A DNA stretch of 64,000 nucleotides from Tubulanus polymorphus (lineage: Eukaryota; Nemertea; Palaeonemertea; Tubulaniformes; Tubulanidae), in contig NC_134034.1 in NCBI RefSeq assembly GCF_964204645.1, positions 10,473,414 through 10,537,413 on the forward strand, written 5' to 3'. The notes under the pieces were generated by a model. It was not told where the DNA came from. It made no database searches and saw only the letters and a program-made list of their open reading frames with translations. Positions 1 to 11,300 of the stretch are shown piece after piece. Made by a program: the position numbers and the translations under genes. Each line of letters opens with the position of its first letter. The first letter of the stretch is position 1.

Positions 1-66
1 TCTTACTGCAGTAAAGTTGAGACTACTCCGAGTAGGTTTCAAATTCTGGATAAAAATCGTACTCAC

Positions 67-3000
67 TTTTTCGACAAGTTCCTCAAACGCGCACTGAACG
101 CCTTCTTTAGTTTTCGCGCTCGCTTCGATAAATAAACATTGGTGTTTTCTGGCGAATTTCAACCCTTCGTCGCGGGATACCTCTCTTTTATCCTGCAACG
201 AAAACATCATTCCTTCTAACTCGATTTAACATAACATAGAACTCTCTGTTTATAACGAACAGATATTCCAGTGCCCTGAAGATCGTTGTTCTGCCATATA
301 TAAGGCGCTTTTACGAAACTGAATCTTTGTAAATCGATTTAAGTTTCACGTTTACGGCACGCGGTTTAGTGAATCCGATTTGGTAAATCGACGTGTTTGT
401 GGAAACGGTTTAGTAAATTAATTTACTAAATCGACTAACTTGCTCGCCGAGCAAGTTAGTGGCGATTTAGTCAGCTAAATCCAACATGGCGTCCTCTTCG
501 ACCGCGGGCTAAAGACATCTATTGCAGACCATCATCTATCAATAATTCGGTCACAATTGACGCCCATTTTCTTTTGAATCGCGACCTTTAAATCGATAAA
601 TTGATTCGATTCATTTACGAAAAATAATTCGATTTACTAATCCTTTTGGTTTCCGACATCGAATTGGATTTAGCTAAACCGAATCAGATTCAATTTCGTA
701 AAAGCGCCTATAGAAATATTAATTATAACGAACAGATTTTCTGGTGCCCTGAAGAAACGTACAGGGTGTAGCCCTGGACCTACCGTCACTTTTTTCAGTA
801 AAGCTAAATTTGACTCAAAAGCGGAAATGTATCTATTCTAATTTTTACTAGTCTCCAACTGGGACGTAGCCCGTATATTTTTCAATTCGAAGGTGGTCCA
901 CTTCATACTTACGCTATCTATTTTATTGCCGACTAACATTTTAATGATATCGTGTTTCGTGGAGAATGTTTCTAACTCGCTGAGCCACGCCTCTAATTTC
1001 TGGAACGTCTGTTTACTAGTTACATCATACACTGAAAAAACAAATAGATTACGCATTATTATTAATATTATATTAATTTAGGCCGAGAATATTATATACT
1101 CAGCCGGAGCAAAATCTAAAATCGAGCAATTCGCTGCTGCTTATGCAAATTACTACATAATTAATTCAGAGTAAATTACATAGCAATTGAATTTGCATAG
1201 GCAGCGGCGGTCGTGGGGGTCTTAAACAAGATTTCCGTTAGAGACCCTCAAAATTTTAAGCGCCACCTGCGGGATGTGAATTTGTATGAAATTTAGCTTA
1301 CAAACAAATGTTTTTCATCCCGATTATAGCCAAAAAGGCTTTATCTGGTTCAGTTTAATCCAGATTTCAATTTCAATGTTTAATTATTATGCCCGAAATC
1401 CAATAGATGTCGCCAGGGTCTTCATTCAATACAACCATGGCAGCTCTTCGGGTAAGGCGGAATTTTTACAAGTGAAAAACCGGCAATTCAAATCTACACC
1501 TTCAAAAATCAGCCGCCTCTTATAGAATATCTGCTGCCCCTACCAGAGTGGATGTGAATATTCTATCAATAAGGATATTTGAAATGTATTGAGCTAATGT
1601 AAAAAATAGAGATTCAACCAAAATTAAGCATAGATTGTCTGTATTTTTTGGGGGATTGAAAGACATTTAAGTGAGTCGATGCCAAAAATCAGCCACCCTG
1701 TGTAAGATATTTTCTGCCCCTACCCGAGAATGGATGTCAATATTCTATCAATGCTGATAATTGCTTTGAAATATATCAAGCTAGTGTGAAAAATAGAAGA
1801 TTACACAAAAATTAAGGTTAATTGTCTGTATTTTCTGGGGGAATTGAAAGCCTTGCTATTTCAGCAATGTGAAAAGTAGAAAATAACACCAAAATTAAGC
1901 TTAATTTTCTGTATTTTTGGAAGGGATTGAAAGCCTTGCTTCTTCAGCAGCCATGATGTCATATACACTTTACAATGAATGCAGCGCCTTTAAAATTCCA
2001 GCATATGGAGATGCTGGATGAATTTCAAGTTCAATTTCAAGTTCAAAAATTCTTAATTATGCCACCGGTTTACAGCGAGTATCACGCAAACCTGACCTCC
2101 GCGTAACTATCTACGATACTTACCCAATATAACGCCTTGAGCTCCACGGTAATAACTGGGAGTTAACGTTCGAAATCTCTCCTGTCCGGCCGTATCCTGA
2201 ATATAACAAAAACAAACTACAGAATTTAAATCAATCTTAGCAAAAATCATATTCCGTTGATACGGTACAAATAAATTCATTACCAAAAATCTAAAGCCGG
2301 GCGTAGGTCGGCCTTGCGACGTGATCGTCGTGTTGCGTCACAAGTGGGGGCGTAAGTCGGTTGCGATGCGATTGTCAGCGACTGTGTGCGACTAGTTGCT
2401 CCCAGTCGCAAGAGCGCGTAGATCGGTTGCGACGGTCGCGTCGCATCGCAGAAAGTAGAACATGTGCGACTCATTGGGACTGGCGTCGCTGGCAGTCGCA
2501 AGGTAGCGTAGGTCGGTGAGTCGTTGCGACGCGATCGTCGCTGGCGGTCGCAGTGAGTCGCAAGCCGTCGCAAGGCCGACCTACGCCCGGCTTAAGGGGT
2601 CAGTTGCACAGTAGACTAAGATTAATATGACCAGTCACAGTGTTTTCAATAAGAAATTAACAAGCCAGGTCCCTTTGAAAAACAGAACGGTCCCATAATA
2701 TGTCACAGTCCCTGTGACGAAAGCTGGTATGAAAAACAGGCGTGTCCTTTACGAACGACAGAGGGGTCTGGGACCTTGCTCATTGCAAACACTGCAGTCA
2801 ATATTCTTAGTTTTATTACCGATCTAACAACCTAATGCAACTAGGCCAGATTTGAGTCTAAGTTCTATTTCAACTTAACTTGAGAGGACAACTGGCAGCC
2901 TGGCTCAGTTTTAGTGGTACATACCCGATACAGGTCTAAATAGGACCAGATTAAACTGGCAGAGTGGATCAACTCGAACATTGATTCATAATCCAGCCAT

Positions 3001-6000
3001 GTTCAAAATCGATGTTTCAGTTCAACTGCCGGTTTTATTCTGGTCCTTATTAAGACCTATAGCGGGTAACATATGTACCACACCGTAACTGTCTGAGCTA
3101 GACCACCACATATCCTCTCGAGCAAAATTGAAACAGACATTCGATAAATTACTTCGTCGTTGTCTATATTTCTTACCCAAATTGCTAGTTTCGCGCGGTT
3201 TCCATCAACTGTGAGTGTTTTCACTTTAAAATCAACACCTGAAAATTATGAAATCCATGATTAGCTAAATCCCCGCATTTTGAGTTTGTCCCTTGAAAAT
3301 TTTAACGAATATAGAAGTCAATAATTAATACTCGTGGAGGGTTCTTACTGTTCATCTATTTAGACTAGATTTAATATCTTACACCTACTGACCAGGGCCC
3401 AGTTTCACGAAAAAGTTTAATCCTTAAACGGTTAAGTTTCAATTGTTGTCCTCATTGAAAACATGAAGTAACCGATAGCAATTACACCAAAAATTTGAGT
3501 TAAACTTTTTTTGTGAAACTGGGCCCAGCAGATGTCTAGATTTCAACTTCGCTTGAGAAGGCATCGGGTAATCTAGCTCAGTCAAACACAGTATATATAC
3601 CGGTACCTGATGACTACAAAATACAAAACTGAGCTTCACCGACCAACGTCCTCTCAAGCGGAACTGAAAAAGACATTCGGCTCTAGCTGCCTGTAATAGA
3701 CCAGCTATCTGTAGCTTCACTTACCGATTGTGGCAGCTTGTTCAGGGTCGAACGTATCATCAGTGAATCTCAATAATAAACTACAACAACAAAATAGAGA
3801 ACATAACTGAATCAATTGAGAAAATTGAGAAAAAATACTTCCACATCAGTTCCACAATTCATCACACAGTTCCACATTTCAGCACCTAGACACCAAACAG
3901 TTCTCGATCCTGTTCCACTGGTCTGAACCAAGTTCCACTGATTTGAACCCAGTTCAACAGTAAAGATTAGACTCATCGAAAAATAGCGTAAAGGTCTGGC
4001 GCTGCAGTTGCTCAAAATTTGGTTAGAGTTAACACCACTGGATAGTTGACATCGTGACAATTGAAAGTCCATTGATGCTATGGTATTTATCCACTTGTAA
4101 TCTTTAACAAGGAGCGGTGTGGCCGAGCGGTTAGAGCGTTTGACTCTGGGAAGCCAGGTCGTGGGTTCGAACCGCGTACATTGCCGTAGTGTCCAGGGGC
4201 AAGACACTTATCCTCATTGCCTCTCTCCACCCAGGAGTAAATGGGTACCTGGTCTAGTAGATGACTCCTGAGCGTTTGTTAGCAGCTCGGTGTTACTTCT
4301 CCCTAGGGAGAGATAACTGATACATGTTAGAGTATAAAATTGGCCGGGGTAATAATACCGAAAAATGTAGAGCGCTCTGAGCAGCCTGGCTGGATTTAGC
4401 GCTATATAAGACATATTATTATTATTATTATTAACCAACGGTTGAGGAACTGCAGCCCCTGACTTTTAAAAGAGATCCATCACGACTGAGTTTGCACACA
4501 TAATTTCGAGGATTCATATGAATAATAAGTGAATGCTGAACTCCCCGCCCGGGAGTGTACGAATGTCTGTATGAACTGAACATTGCGTCATCGCACGTGA
4601 AACAGGGTAACTCACATGTTTGACCTTGTTTCATATTTCTGGTATTAACAGAATGCAGTCACCAGTCTAATGTCAATTTCAGCCTGACTTGAGAGCATTC
4701 CGGGTGACCTAGCTCAATCAGTTTTGGTAGTACATACCTGATAAAGGTCTTAGTAGGACCAGAAAGGACAGGCAGTCGACCTTAAACATTGTTTTTTAAT
4801 CCACTTTAAACTGTATTGAAGGATATCCAAAAAATCTTTATTGAAAGGGGTTCATGAGAGAAAAGAGACTCCATGATTTGAAAGTTGAACAATATGTTTC
4901 CATGCCTACCAACTGTAGTTTGGTATGTAGGCATGGAAACATATTGTTAAACTTTCAAATCATGGAGTCACTTCTTTTCATTTAACCCCTTTCAGTGAAG
5001 ACTTTTTGGATATCCTTCTATACAGTTTCAAATGGATTAAAAAATGATGATTTAAGTCAACTGCCAGTCCTTTTTGGTCCTACTAAGACCTTTATCAGGT
5101 ATGTACTACTAAAACTGACTGAGCTAGGCCACCAGGAATGCTCTCAAGTCAGGTTGAAATAGACATTAGCTGCAGTGTGGCGCTAGGGCAGGCGGTAAGG
5201 TTAGGTACATAACCATTAGGGACAGTCGCTCTAGGTCACCTTTCCACTGACGGGGAATCTCACTTTATCTGCATATATGCACGCGTGAAAGAATAGGGTT
5301 AGGGTTAGGTGAGGCTATATTTTAATTAACTAATCTAGCTTCCAGTCGTGTGCAGTGGTACAGCGGGTAAAGCACTCGACTATTTTTTCATTTGGTTTCG
5401 AATCCAAATATTAAAAGTCAGAATTCTACTATATTGCGCATGCGCTAACCTTCACCCAGCCCTGGCAGAGGTTGCCTCACAGAGGTCTGCCCTAACTCTA
5501 CGATCCTAATGTCTATTTATTAATTGATGAGACCTGTTTTTCTTGGATATTTTGCTTACTTTTTGGGGTACATACCACATTTATGTCTTAACAGAATGCC
5601 AAAAATCGCGGACAACAACTGAATATCCGATATATTTCCAGTTCTGTACCAATTAGATGGATTGGCAAAAAGACTCCTTAAGTCCAGTTGAATGAGAGAG
5701 AAAATCCTCCATTTTGTCAAATTTCTTGGATTTGAACATTGTTACCATGCCTACGCCACCCTGATTTAGTTGTTGAGACCCCACAAGAAAAATAACTTCA
5801 TTTCGTAGGCATGGTGACAATGTAAAAATTCAAGAAATTTGACAAAATGGAGGATTTTCTCTCTCATTCAATTGGACTTAAGGAGTCTTTTTGCCAATCC
5901 ATCTAATTGGTACAGAATTGGAAATATATCGGATATTCCGTTGTTGTCCGCGATTTTTGGCATTCTGTTAAGACATAAATGAGGTATGTATCCCAAAAAG

Positions 6001-6393
6001 TAAGCAAAATATCCCAGAAAAACAGGTCTCATCAATTAATAAATAGACATTAGTAGTGTAGCTGTGTACATCAGACACTAAGGTTCTTGTTAAAGGGCTA
6101 ACCTTACTCCGTAACCACCGGAGCTATCGCACTCCGTAGCCGGAGCTATGTCGAAAAGAATAGTACCGAATGGTGTTTAAGGTACAAAACTGCAGTTGGT
6201 CCTTTCTGCCTCCTGTTTCAGTATTTCATTACGTGCACATAGAAACTAAATCATGAAGCCTAAGCCAGCAAGGGTGATGAGTGAGTTAGTGTTTGTGGCC
6301 GTGGTGTGGTAGGGGTTGTTACCTGGATTTTCCGACCCCACTTTCTCCGATGATCAGTATTTTTAGGGTAGTTATCACGTCAGGATCATCCAT
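67..6393 (-). CDS. RAB18: RAB18 small GTPase, 3' end off window
   Basis: Rab18 is a prenylated Rab GTPase of lipid droplets and the endoplasmic reticulum. Six coding exons join in phase: 6323-6393, 3725-3780, 3177-3238, 2124-2196, 913-1031 and 67-192, giving about 169 residues. Visible motifs are the P-loop GESGVGKS (residues 16-23), the switch I region TIGVDFK, the switch II motif WDTAGQERF, the base-binding NKID and the SAK motif (EASAKTKEG). [20 protein letters not shown] and [20 protein letters not shown] are Rab18-like rather than generic Rab. The ATG at 6391-6393 places the P-loop within one residue of its position in vertebrate Rab18. All introns are GT-AG. The hypervariable tail with the prenylated cysteine lies left of base 1, so the gene is cut by the window, not broken. 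Introns hold foldback MITEs and a SINE. Family call is near certain. Confidence 0.95.
299..713. mobile_element. MITE with long terminal inverted repeats and a central palindrome
   Basis: The ends are inverted copies of each other over about 28 bases (AGGCGCTTTTACGAAA and relatives). The interior contains a 13-bp perfect inverted repeat, ACTAACTTGCTCG, at 434-460. About 30 bp of similar sequence flanks both sides (251-282 and 723-754), either a large duplication or part of a wider element. It sits in the intron before the last visible RAB18 exon. There is no coding capacity, so it would be non-autonomous. Confidence 0.65.
1500..1990. repeat. Degenerate direct repeat, unit about 170 bp
   Basis: Two to three diverged copies of a unit built around CTGCCCCTACCAGAG, TGGATGT, ATATTCTATCAAT and a GGGGGATTGAAAG segment follow one another within a RAB18 intron. 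A further copy occurs at 46190-46430. It is a dispersed, partly tandem repeat of unknown class. Confidence 0.6.
2292..2595. mobile_element. GTCGC-rich foldback element
   Basis: The ends form inverted repeats of about 28 bp (AAGCCGGGCGTAGGTCGGCC). The interior is dense in GTCGC and GCGAC. It is much more GC-rich than its surroundings and has no transposase. A related but different copy spans 45609-46140, and one end-like remnant lies near 13483. It sits in a RAB18 intron. Confidence 0.7.
2856..3142. mobile_element. Foldback MITE, diverged copy of the 4668-5168 family
   Basis: The left arm (CTATTTCAACTTAACTTGAG, then a GTACATACC segment and AGGTCT) and the right arm are imperfect inverted copies. 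The arms match the element at 4668-5168 in order and content. It sits immediately beside the RAB18 exon at 3177-3238, close to that exon's donor. Confidence 0.6.
3394..3528. mobile_element. Small MITE with GGGCCCAGTTTCAC termini
   Basis: A roughly 135-bp element begins GGGCCCAGTTTCACGAAAAA and ends with the inverse. A sister copy in the opposite orientation lies at 58226-58364 and shares the interior (GTTTTCAATGA and GGTTACTTCATG). It is non-coding. Confidence 0.75.
3532..3682. mobile_element. Short foldback MITE remnant
   Basis: The left end (GATGTCTAGATTTCAACTT) and right end (inverse of GAATGTCTTTTTCAGTTCC) resemble the ends of the 4668-5168 family, but the interior is short. It lies between a small MITE and the RAB18 exon at 3725-3780. 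Confidence 0.45.
3985..4460. mobile_element. MITE split by a nested SINE
   Basis: The left part (3985-4107: GCAGTTGCTCAAAA, then GTGGATAGTTGACAT, then GTATTTATCC) and a right end at about 4434-4460 (CCAACGGTTGAGGAACTGCA) match the uninterrupted relative at 40998-41128, which ends CCAACTTTTGAGCAACTGG. The SINE at 4111-4433 sits between the halves, so it inserted after the MITE. Confidence 0.65.
4111..4433 (+). mobile_element. tRNA-derived SINE, near full length
   Basis: The head resembles a tRNA: an A box in GTGGCCGAGCGGTTAGAGCG and a B box GTGGGTTCGAACC. The body contains a conserved core of the type GGCAAGACACTTATCCTCAT, then CCACCCAGGAGTAAATGGGT. It ends in GCGCTATATAAGACAT and an ATT microsatellite tail. 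Incomplete or inverted relatives lie at 28858-28960, 44320-44412, 51710-51870, 52255-52385 and 54184-54335. It lies in RAB18 intron 1. Confidence 0.85.
4668..5168. mobile_element. Long foldback MITE, arms about 245 bp
   Basis: Two arms of roughly 245 bp are near-complementary around a tiny centre at about 4915-4925. The ends read TAATGTCAATTTCAGCCTGA and its inverse, consistent with a TA target duplication. A transcript across it would fold into one long hairpin. The terminal ATGTCTATTT resembles that of the element at 5507-6052. Confidence 0.85.
5285..5505 (+). mobile_element. Probable tRNA-derived SINE-like repeat
   Basis: A block starting near GGGTTAGGGTTAGGTGAGGC and continuing through a tRNA-like stretch (CAGTGGTACAGCGGGTAAAG, later GGTTTCGAATCC) resembles 21370-21620, which has the same GGGTTAGGGTAAGGTGAGGC lead followed by another tRNA-like stretch. 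Neither folds as a sound tRNA. The class is inferred. Confidence 0.4.
5507..6052. mobile_element. Long foldback MITE, arms about 250 bp
   Basis: The arms are almost perfect inverted copies (for example GACAAAATGGAGGATTTTCT in the right arm and its inverse in the left) around a centre at about 5760-5800. The ends read TAATGTCTATTTATTAATTG and the inverse, again with TA. It lies in RAB18 intron 1, 350 bp after the other long foldback. Confidence 0.88.
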
Positions 6394-6950
6394 TCTATGA
6401 ATTCAAACACTCGATACGATTAACGGTAAGTTATTTCAGTTGAAATTAATCGTTGTTTTCCGTTCGAAATTACAAGAATTCTTAGCTTTTTTATTTCAGT
6501 AATTTTCAGTAAATGGCGTCATTCGTAAACATCTGCGGAATACGTCACGGGAACGTGCGTAGTTCGTGTGCGCTATTCGACGGTAGAGGTTTAGATTCAC
6601 GTGCCAGTGTCAGAGCGTCGATGCTATTCGACGGTTTCGGTTTAAATATAATTTAATTGATTCACTTGCCATCGATGGTCTTTCTTTCCGAAACTGTGTA
6701 AAACCTCTTCAATTCCCTCTTTTGCACCACAAGTGACACTTTTGTTGATTCATCTTGAACTTGAACTTTCATTTCATTGCTCCATTATGAATACAAGCTT
6801 AGCACTTTTATCATAATTACTGTAATGTAAGTAATATGAGTAATGAAGGCGTAATCTGTTCCAAATACCCCAGGGGCCGTCGGAACAGCGGTTTCGGACG
6901 AATACAGAAAATTTGCGTAAATTTAAATTTAGTGAAAGATGATAATGCAG
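6394..6950 (-). promoter_or_regulatory. RAB18 5' flank and probable promoter
   Basis: The sequence upstream of the RAB18 ATG is more CpG-rich near 6525-6625 (AATACGTCACGGGAACGTGC, with a CRE-like TACGTCAC). No TATA box or unequivocal start site is visible. A promoter here is inferred from position only. Confidence 0.35.
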
Positions 6951-6954
6951 GGCC

Positions 6955-7090
6955 GTCGGAACAGGGGCGGCAGGGCCGTCGGAACAGGGGCGGCAGGGCC
7001 GTCGGAACAGGGGCGGCAGGCGCGTCGGAACAGGGGCGGTAGGGCCGTCGGAACAAGGGCGGCAGGGCCGTCGGAACAGGGGCGGCCAAA
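6955..7090. repeat. Minisatellite, 23-bp unit, about 6 copies
   Basis: The unit GGGCCGTCGGAACAGGGGCG plus GCA repeats about six times in the RAB18 upstream flank. Open reading frames through it on both strands are a by-product of the repeat. Confidence 0.9.
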
Positions 7091-8344
7091 GCCGCCCCAC
7101 TTTTTTGCTTAACAAACATTTTTTCAAAAGCACGCTGTACCGCGTAGCAGCTCGTCGTTCTCTGTACTAGGTGGTTGGCTCACGACCTCATGCTTCTGTG
7201 AATGAGACCGTGAAATGGCCCCAAAACGCATCTCTGGCGATTGAATTTTCAAAATTTTTCTAGGGGAGGGCCCCCAGACCACCCTTCAGAAATAAGCCTC
7301 GCCACTGAAAAATTCCTTCCGACGGCTCTGTCCAAGTAACTAAGTAATCAACAGCTATCCATAGTATTAACTAATAGTAATAGGCCTATAGAGTAATGTC
7401 TAGTAATAAGAAGTGATAAGATGTAACCGATAGTAATATGAAGTAATAAGATAACGCATAGTAATCTAGAGTAATATGACGTAATAAGATAACGCATAGT
7501 AATATCTAGTAATATGAAGTAATAAGGGCGGAGAATAACGCGCGCGCGGTACGGCGTGCTACAAAACGACCGTCCCGGTGCGACGCGCGCATATGTACTC
7601 AAAATCTTTGCCGCTCCTTGGGAGGAATTGCAAAAAAATTTAACAGATCTTATCCTTTCAACGTGCCTTTTACTCCCGTTTTTCGACGTTATTCCCTTTT
7701 CTGAGCCGGGTAAAATTCTACTAATCCGTACTGAAGTAGTTTCATTAATTCCATAACCCATACAACCCGTTGTACTACTTGGGAACCTTGTGTAAAACAT
7801 ATAATACTATTGAAGCCGTGATATTTGATAATGTAGAACATGCTGACACTTATTTTTAACTACAAAAAAATTTATTCTCGTATAATCGATAAAACAAAAG
7901 GCTTTCTATTTAATCAACAAAGCATGTTTTTCAATTCGCAGAAAATGAATTCCTTTTTATTTGATCACTTCGATATTTTTGGGGGATTTTCCTTGATCCA
8001 CGCCGAACCACCAGCCTCTATCTATTTATTAAAATCTAAATCTGGCCGAGCGCTTCACCAAGTTTCGACATCTCATATATTGTATGTTGTTTCTAATATT
8101 TCGTATGTCGTCTGAGGTCTCCCATTAGGCGACTAGCTACGAAAACCGAATTTGGCCTTTTTGCGGTTGGGAAATCAGTTCTGCGACGGCATCTTCGGTC
8201 AATAAAATATGATAATTAATTCCAATGTTCGGCATCGGGAACAATCAGTTGGCGGACGATTCAAACCAACATAGCGGTCCGATTGAAAAGGTACAGAGTT
8301 CGAGTAACCATTTAACTGTCTATTTACTTCGCGTTCTAATTATC
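7091..8344. other. Intergenic, no gene seen
   Basis: This stretch separates the divergent 5' end of RAB18 from the 3' end of the urea transporter. It is AT-rich, with degenerate AGTAATATGAAGTAATAAG repeats at 7380-7530. No frame resembles a known protein. Confidence 0.6.
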
Positions 8345-11300
8345 CTAAGCGTCTGCGCCGTTTTGCCGATCGTCGGCGACATGTCCGACTTTATTCCGTT
8401 TATGAAGCACGAAATGTAATTCGGGGTAGCGCACTCGGTTCAACGGTATCCGATACACGCGACTACTCGATACAGATAGCAGAATACTCGCCGATATATT
8501 AAACGGAAACGCCAGCGCTGGCAGCCGAGCCTGTGCGAAAATAGAAAAAAACACTAGAAACATTAAATCAATACGATAAGCAGCATATTCACAACATATT
8601 CACAACCTGGCTTAAGAAAGTTACACGCACAGCGGCAAATCATTGTCGCTTATTTTATTCTGGAATAACTCAAGATGCACAGGAAAATGATGCATTTTTT
8701 AATGTCTTGACCACTTCACCCCCTCCACTATTCAAAATTCCTAGATCCGGCCCTGAACAAGATTTTCATCTCGTTATATGTTTATCTATTATTGCTTAAC
8801 GTCGTTCGGGTCAAGTTGACAGATGTCTAAATGATTGCGGGAGTAATAATTAATTGATGGCGAATTAAAACAATAGCTCGATTAACCGTATGCATGTATG
8901 TACTGTTTTGCTAAAGTTGCCCGCACTATTGTAAGCAGCCAGCGGGACTCGAACCCGCTTTTGTTTGTGAATTGTACTTTTGTTACGTCGTTCAGAACCT
9001 CTTGGTCTCTTTCCAAAGCGGTTTTGTTTTTATCGTAGCAAGTTCATCAAATCCAATTAATTGTTCGCCACCTGTAATTAATTATTTGCGCGTTTCTATT
9101 AGTACCGTATATACGGAGGGAACGTGTTTGTTTTATAACCGGTTGCGACAAGGTCCATAATATTATGGATGGTAACTATAATCAATTAACACGTGCCTAG
9201 TTTACATCTGCTGTGGTTTAACACTGCGTGTACCCGGTATAGCAATCCGGTTCTGAATTTAATTCCACAGTTGTGTGGGTTAAATTCGACTCTGGATCCA
9301 GTTCCACAGCTGTGTGGCTTTGATCAGACTCTGGACCCATGTCCACAGTTGTGTGGGTTTAAGTTGACTCTGGATCCAGTTTCACGTTATGTGGGTTTAA
9401 TTTGACTCTGGACCCAGTTCCACAGTTGTGTGGGTTTAATTTGACTCTTGATCCAGTTCCACAGTTGTGTGGGTTTAAGTTGTATCTGGATCCAGTTCCG
9501 CAGTTGTGTGGGTTTAATTTGACTCTTGATCCAGTTCCACAGTTGTGTGGGTTTAATTTGACTCTGGATCCAGTTCAAACAGTTGCGTGGGTTTAATTTG
9601 ACTCTTGATCCAGTTCCACAGTTGTGTGGGTTTAATTTGACTCTTGACCCAGTTCGAGAGTTGTGTGGGTTTAATTGGACTCTGGACCCAGTTCCACATT
9701 TATGTGAGTTGAATTTAACTCTGGCCCCAGTTCCGCAGTTGTGTTGGTTCAATGTTACTTACTGGGGCTAAAACAGTTCCTAACGCTCCAAATATCAACG
9801 TGGAAAATATCGCTGAAAATTCAATTAAAAATCAAAATTAATTAATTAATCATTTTTTTTATTGAAATGCTCATAAAGGCGCCCTTAAATAGTTTCTTTA
9901 GAAGACGAAAGAAATTCGAATATTTTCCTTACCTGATATAAATGCCAATATACTGGAGTGTACGTTTATCACTAAAAACACGCCCCCTAGCGACGCACAT
10001 GATAACACGGCGTTGAAACCCCAAACACCTTGCGCAATTTGCACCGGTGGCGCTGCCACGCTCAACGCTGAAACGATTGAGAAAATGAAGGCAAAATTTC
10101 GGTCGGTTTGTTTTTGTTGGAGAAACTAAAAACTTACCTATGAATATGGCCACAAAGGAGCCAAGTACGGAATGGACGAGTATTATAGGGGACGCCACCA
10201 GCATGGCTAGTAAAATAAGCCCACCGGCTACAGGACTCGCCGAGCCGTATATCTGAGCCAGGCTATTTGGCAGGCCGAGGAAAATCTGAAAAATTTACGA
10301 CGAGAACTATGAAAACACGAAATGTGTACGGAAACCATTTTATTTGGAACTTCGCAACTTTGGAACGTGATCGGAGATTTTTGTAAAAATCTTAGAGGAT
10401 CGATCGATGTCATACACGACGGGGAACCTACGACCTCCTGTAATCGAGGATTCCACTTATGGCAGTCGTGGATCCGCCAGGTTCGCTAGTGGTTACTCGG
10501 TTATCCGCGTTCGATTTCTTCTTCATCTCAATTAAAACTGAATGAACTTTTTTCCTTCAGTAAATCAATTATTGATGAAAAATTCCGATACCTGAGTGGA
10601 AATTGGATGTTTATTTGGTGGGTTCTGTGATGAATTCGGAAATCTACAAAATTCTTTTCGAAAATCATTGAAAATGAACTAATTTTCAACAGCATAAAAT
10701 GGAGCGCTCGTCACGCCATCTGGTGGGAAAGCTGGCCTAGCGGGTTCTAATGATACAGGGATTTGGTTATGGGCATCGATCGAGTTTTTTTTTCATATGT
10801 TTGCTTGGATTTATGGCCCAAGTGTGGTTTGGATCTGTAATAGATAGAATATGGGGGTATCACCGATAAAATAAGATTTAACTGTAACGATAAATCTTTT
10901 AACCTGAATTAGGCATCTATTAATCATCTACCAACATATTGACTGTGGCGCTTACACAGCGAGGCCAAATTGGACGTATAGGTCATCGCCTCACCTGACT
11001 ATTTTTATTTCCTGGTTCCAACAGGGTAGTATGGAAGACATCTACGTAAATCCAAGCGACCGTGTTAAAACACTTACTTAGCCCATCACCAAACCCCTGT
11101 GCTAATGGACAGCCAGTTAAAACCCTTTCAGTGCGGTGTATAAATCAGTGATAGATTTTGCTAGTACACCGCACTGCGGTGTATTGATGTAATTAGTACT
11201 TAAGTAATTATCTCTCTTGAAAAATGGCAGCACCTGTCAAACAAAGTGAAATACTAGTAACGATACACTGCACCGTGGTGTAGACGCACTATAGTGGTAT

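Noticed and set aside
5288-5310. GGGTTAGGGTTAGG, telomere-like
   Set aside because: Only about two units, and the same short lead occurs at 21372 as part of a SINE-like repeat; not a telomere.
6774-7133. Proline and arginine rich frames upstream of RAB18
   Set aside because: Product of the 23-bp GGGCCGTCGGAACAGGGGCG array.
9193-9771. Long repetitive frames on both strands (GFNLTLDPVPQLC and relatives)
   Set aside because: Created by a 39-bp period divisible by three; they lie inside an intron of the urea transporter.
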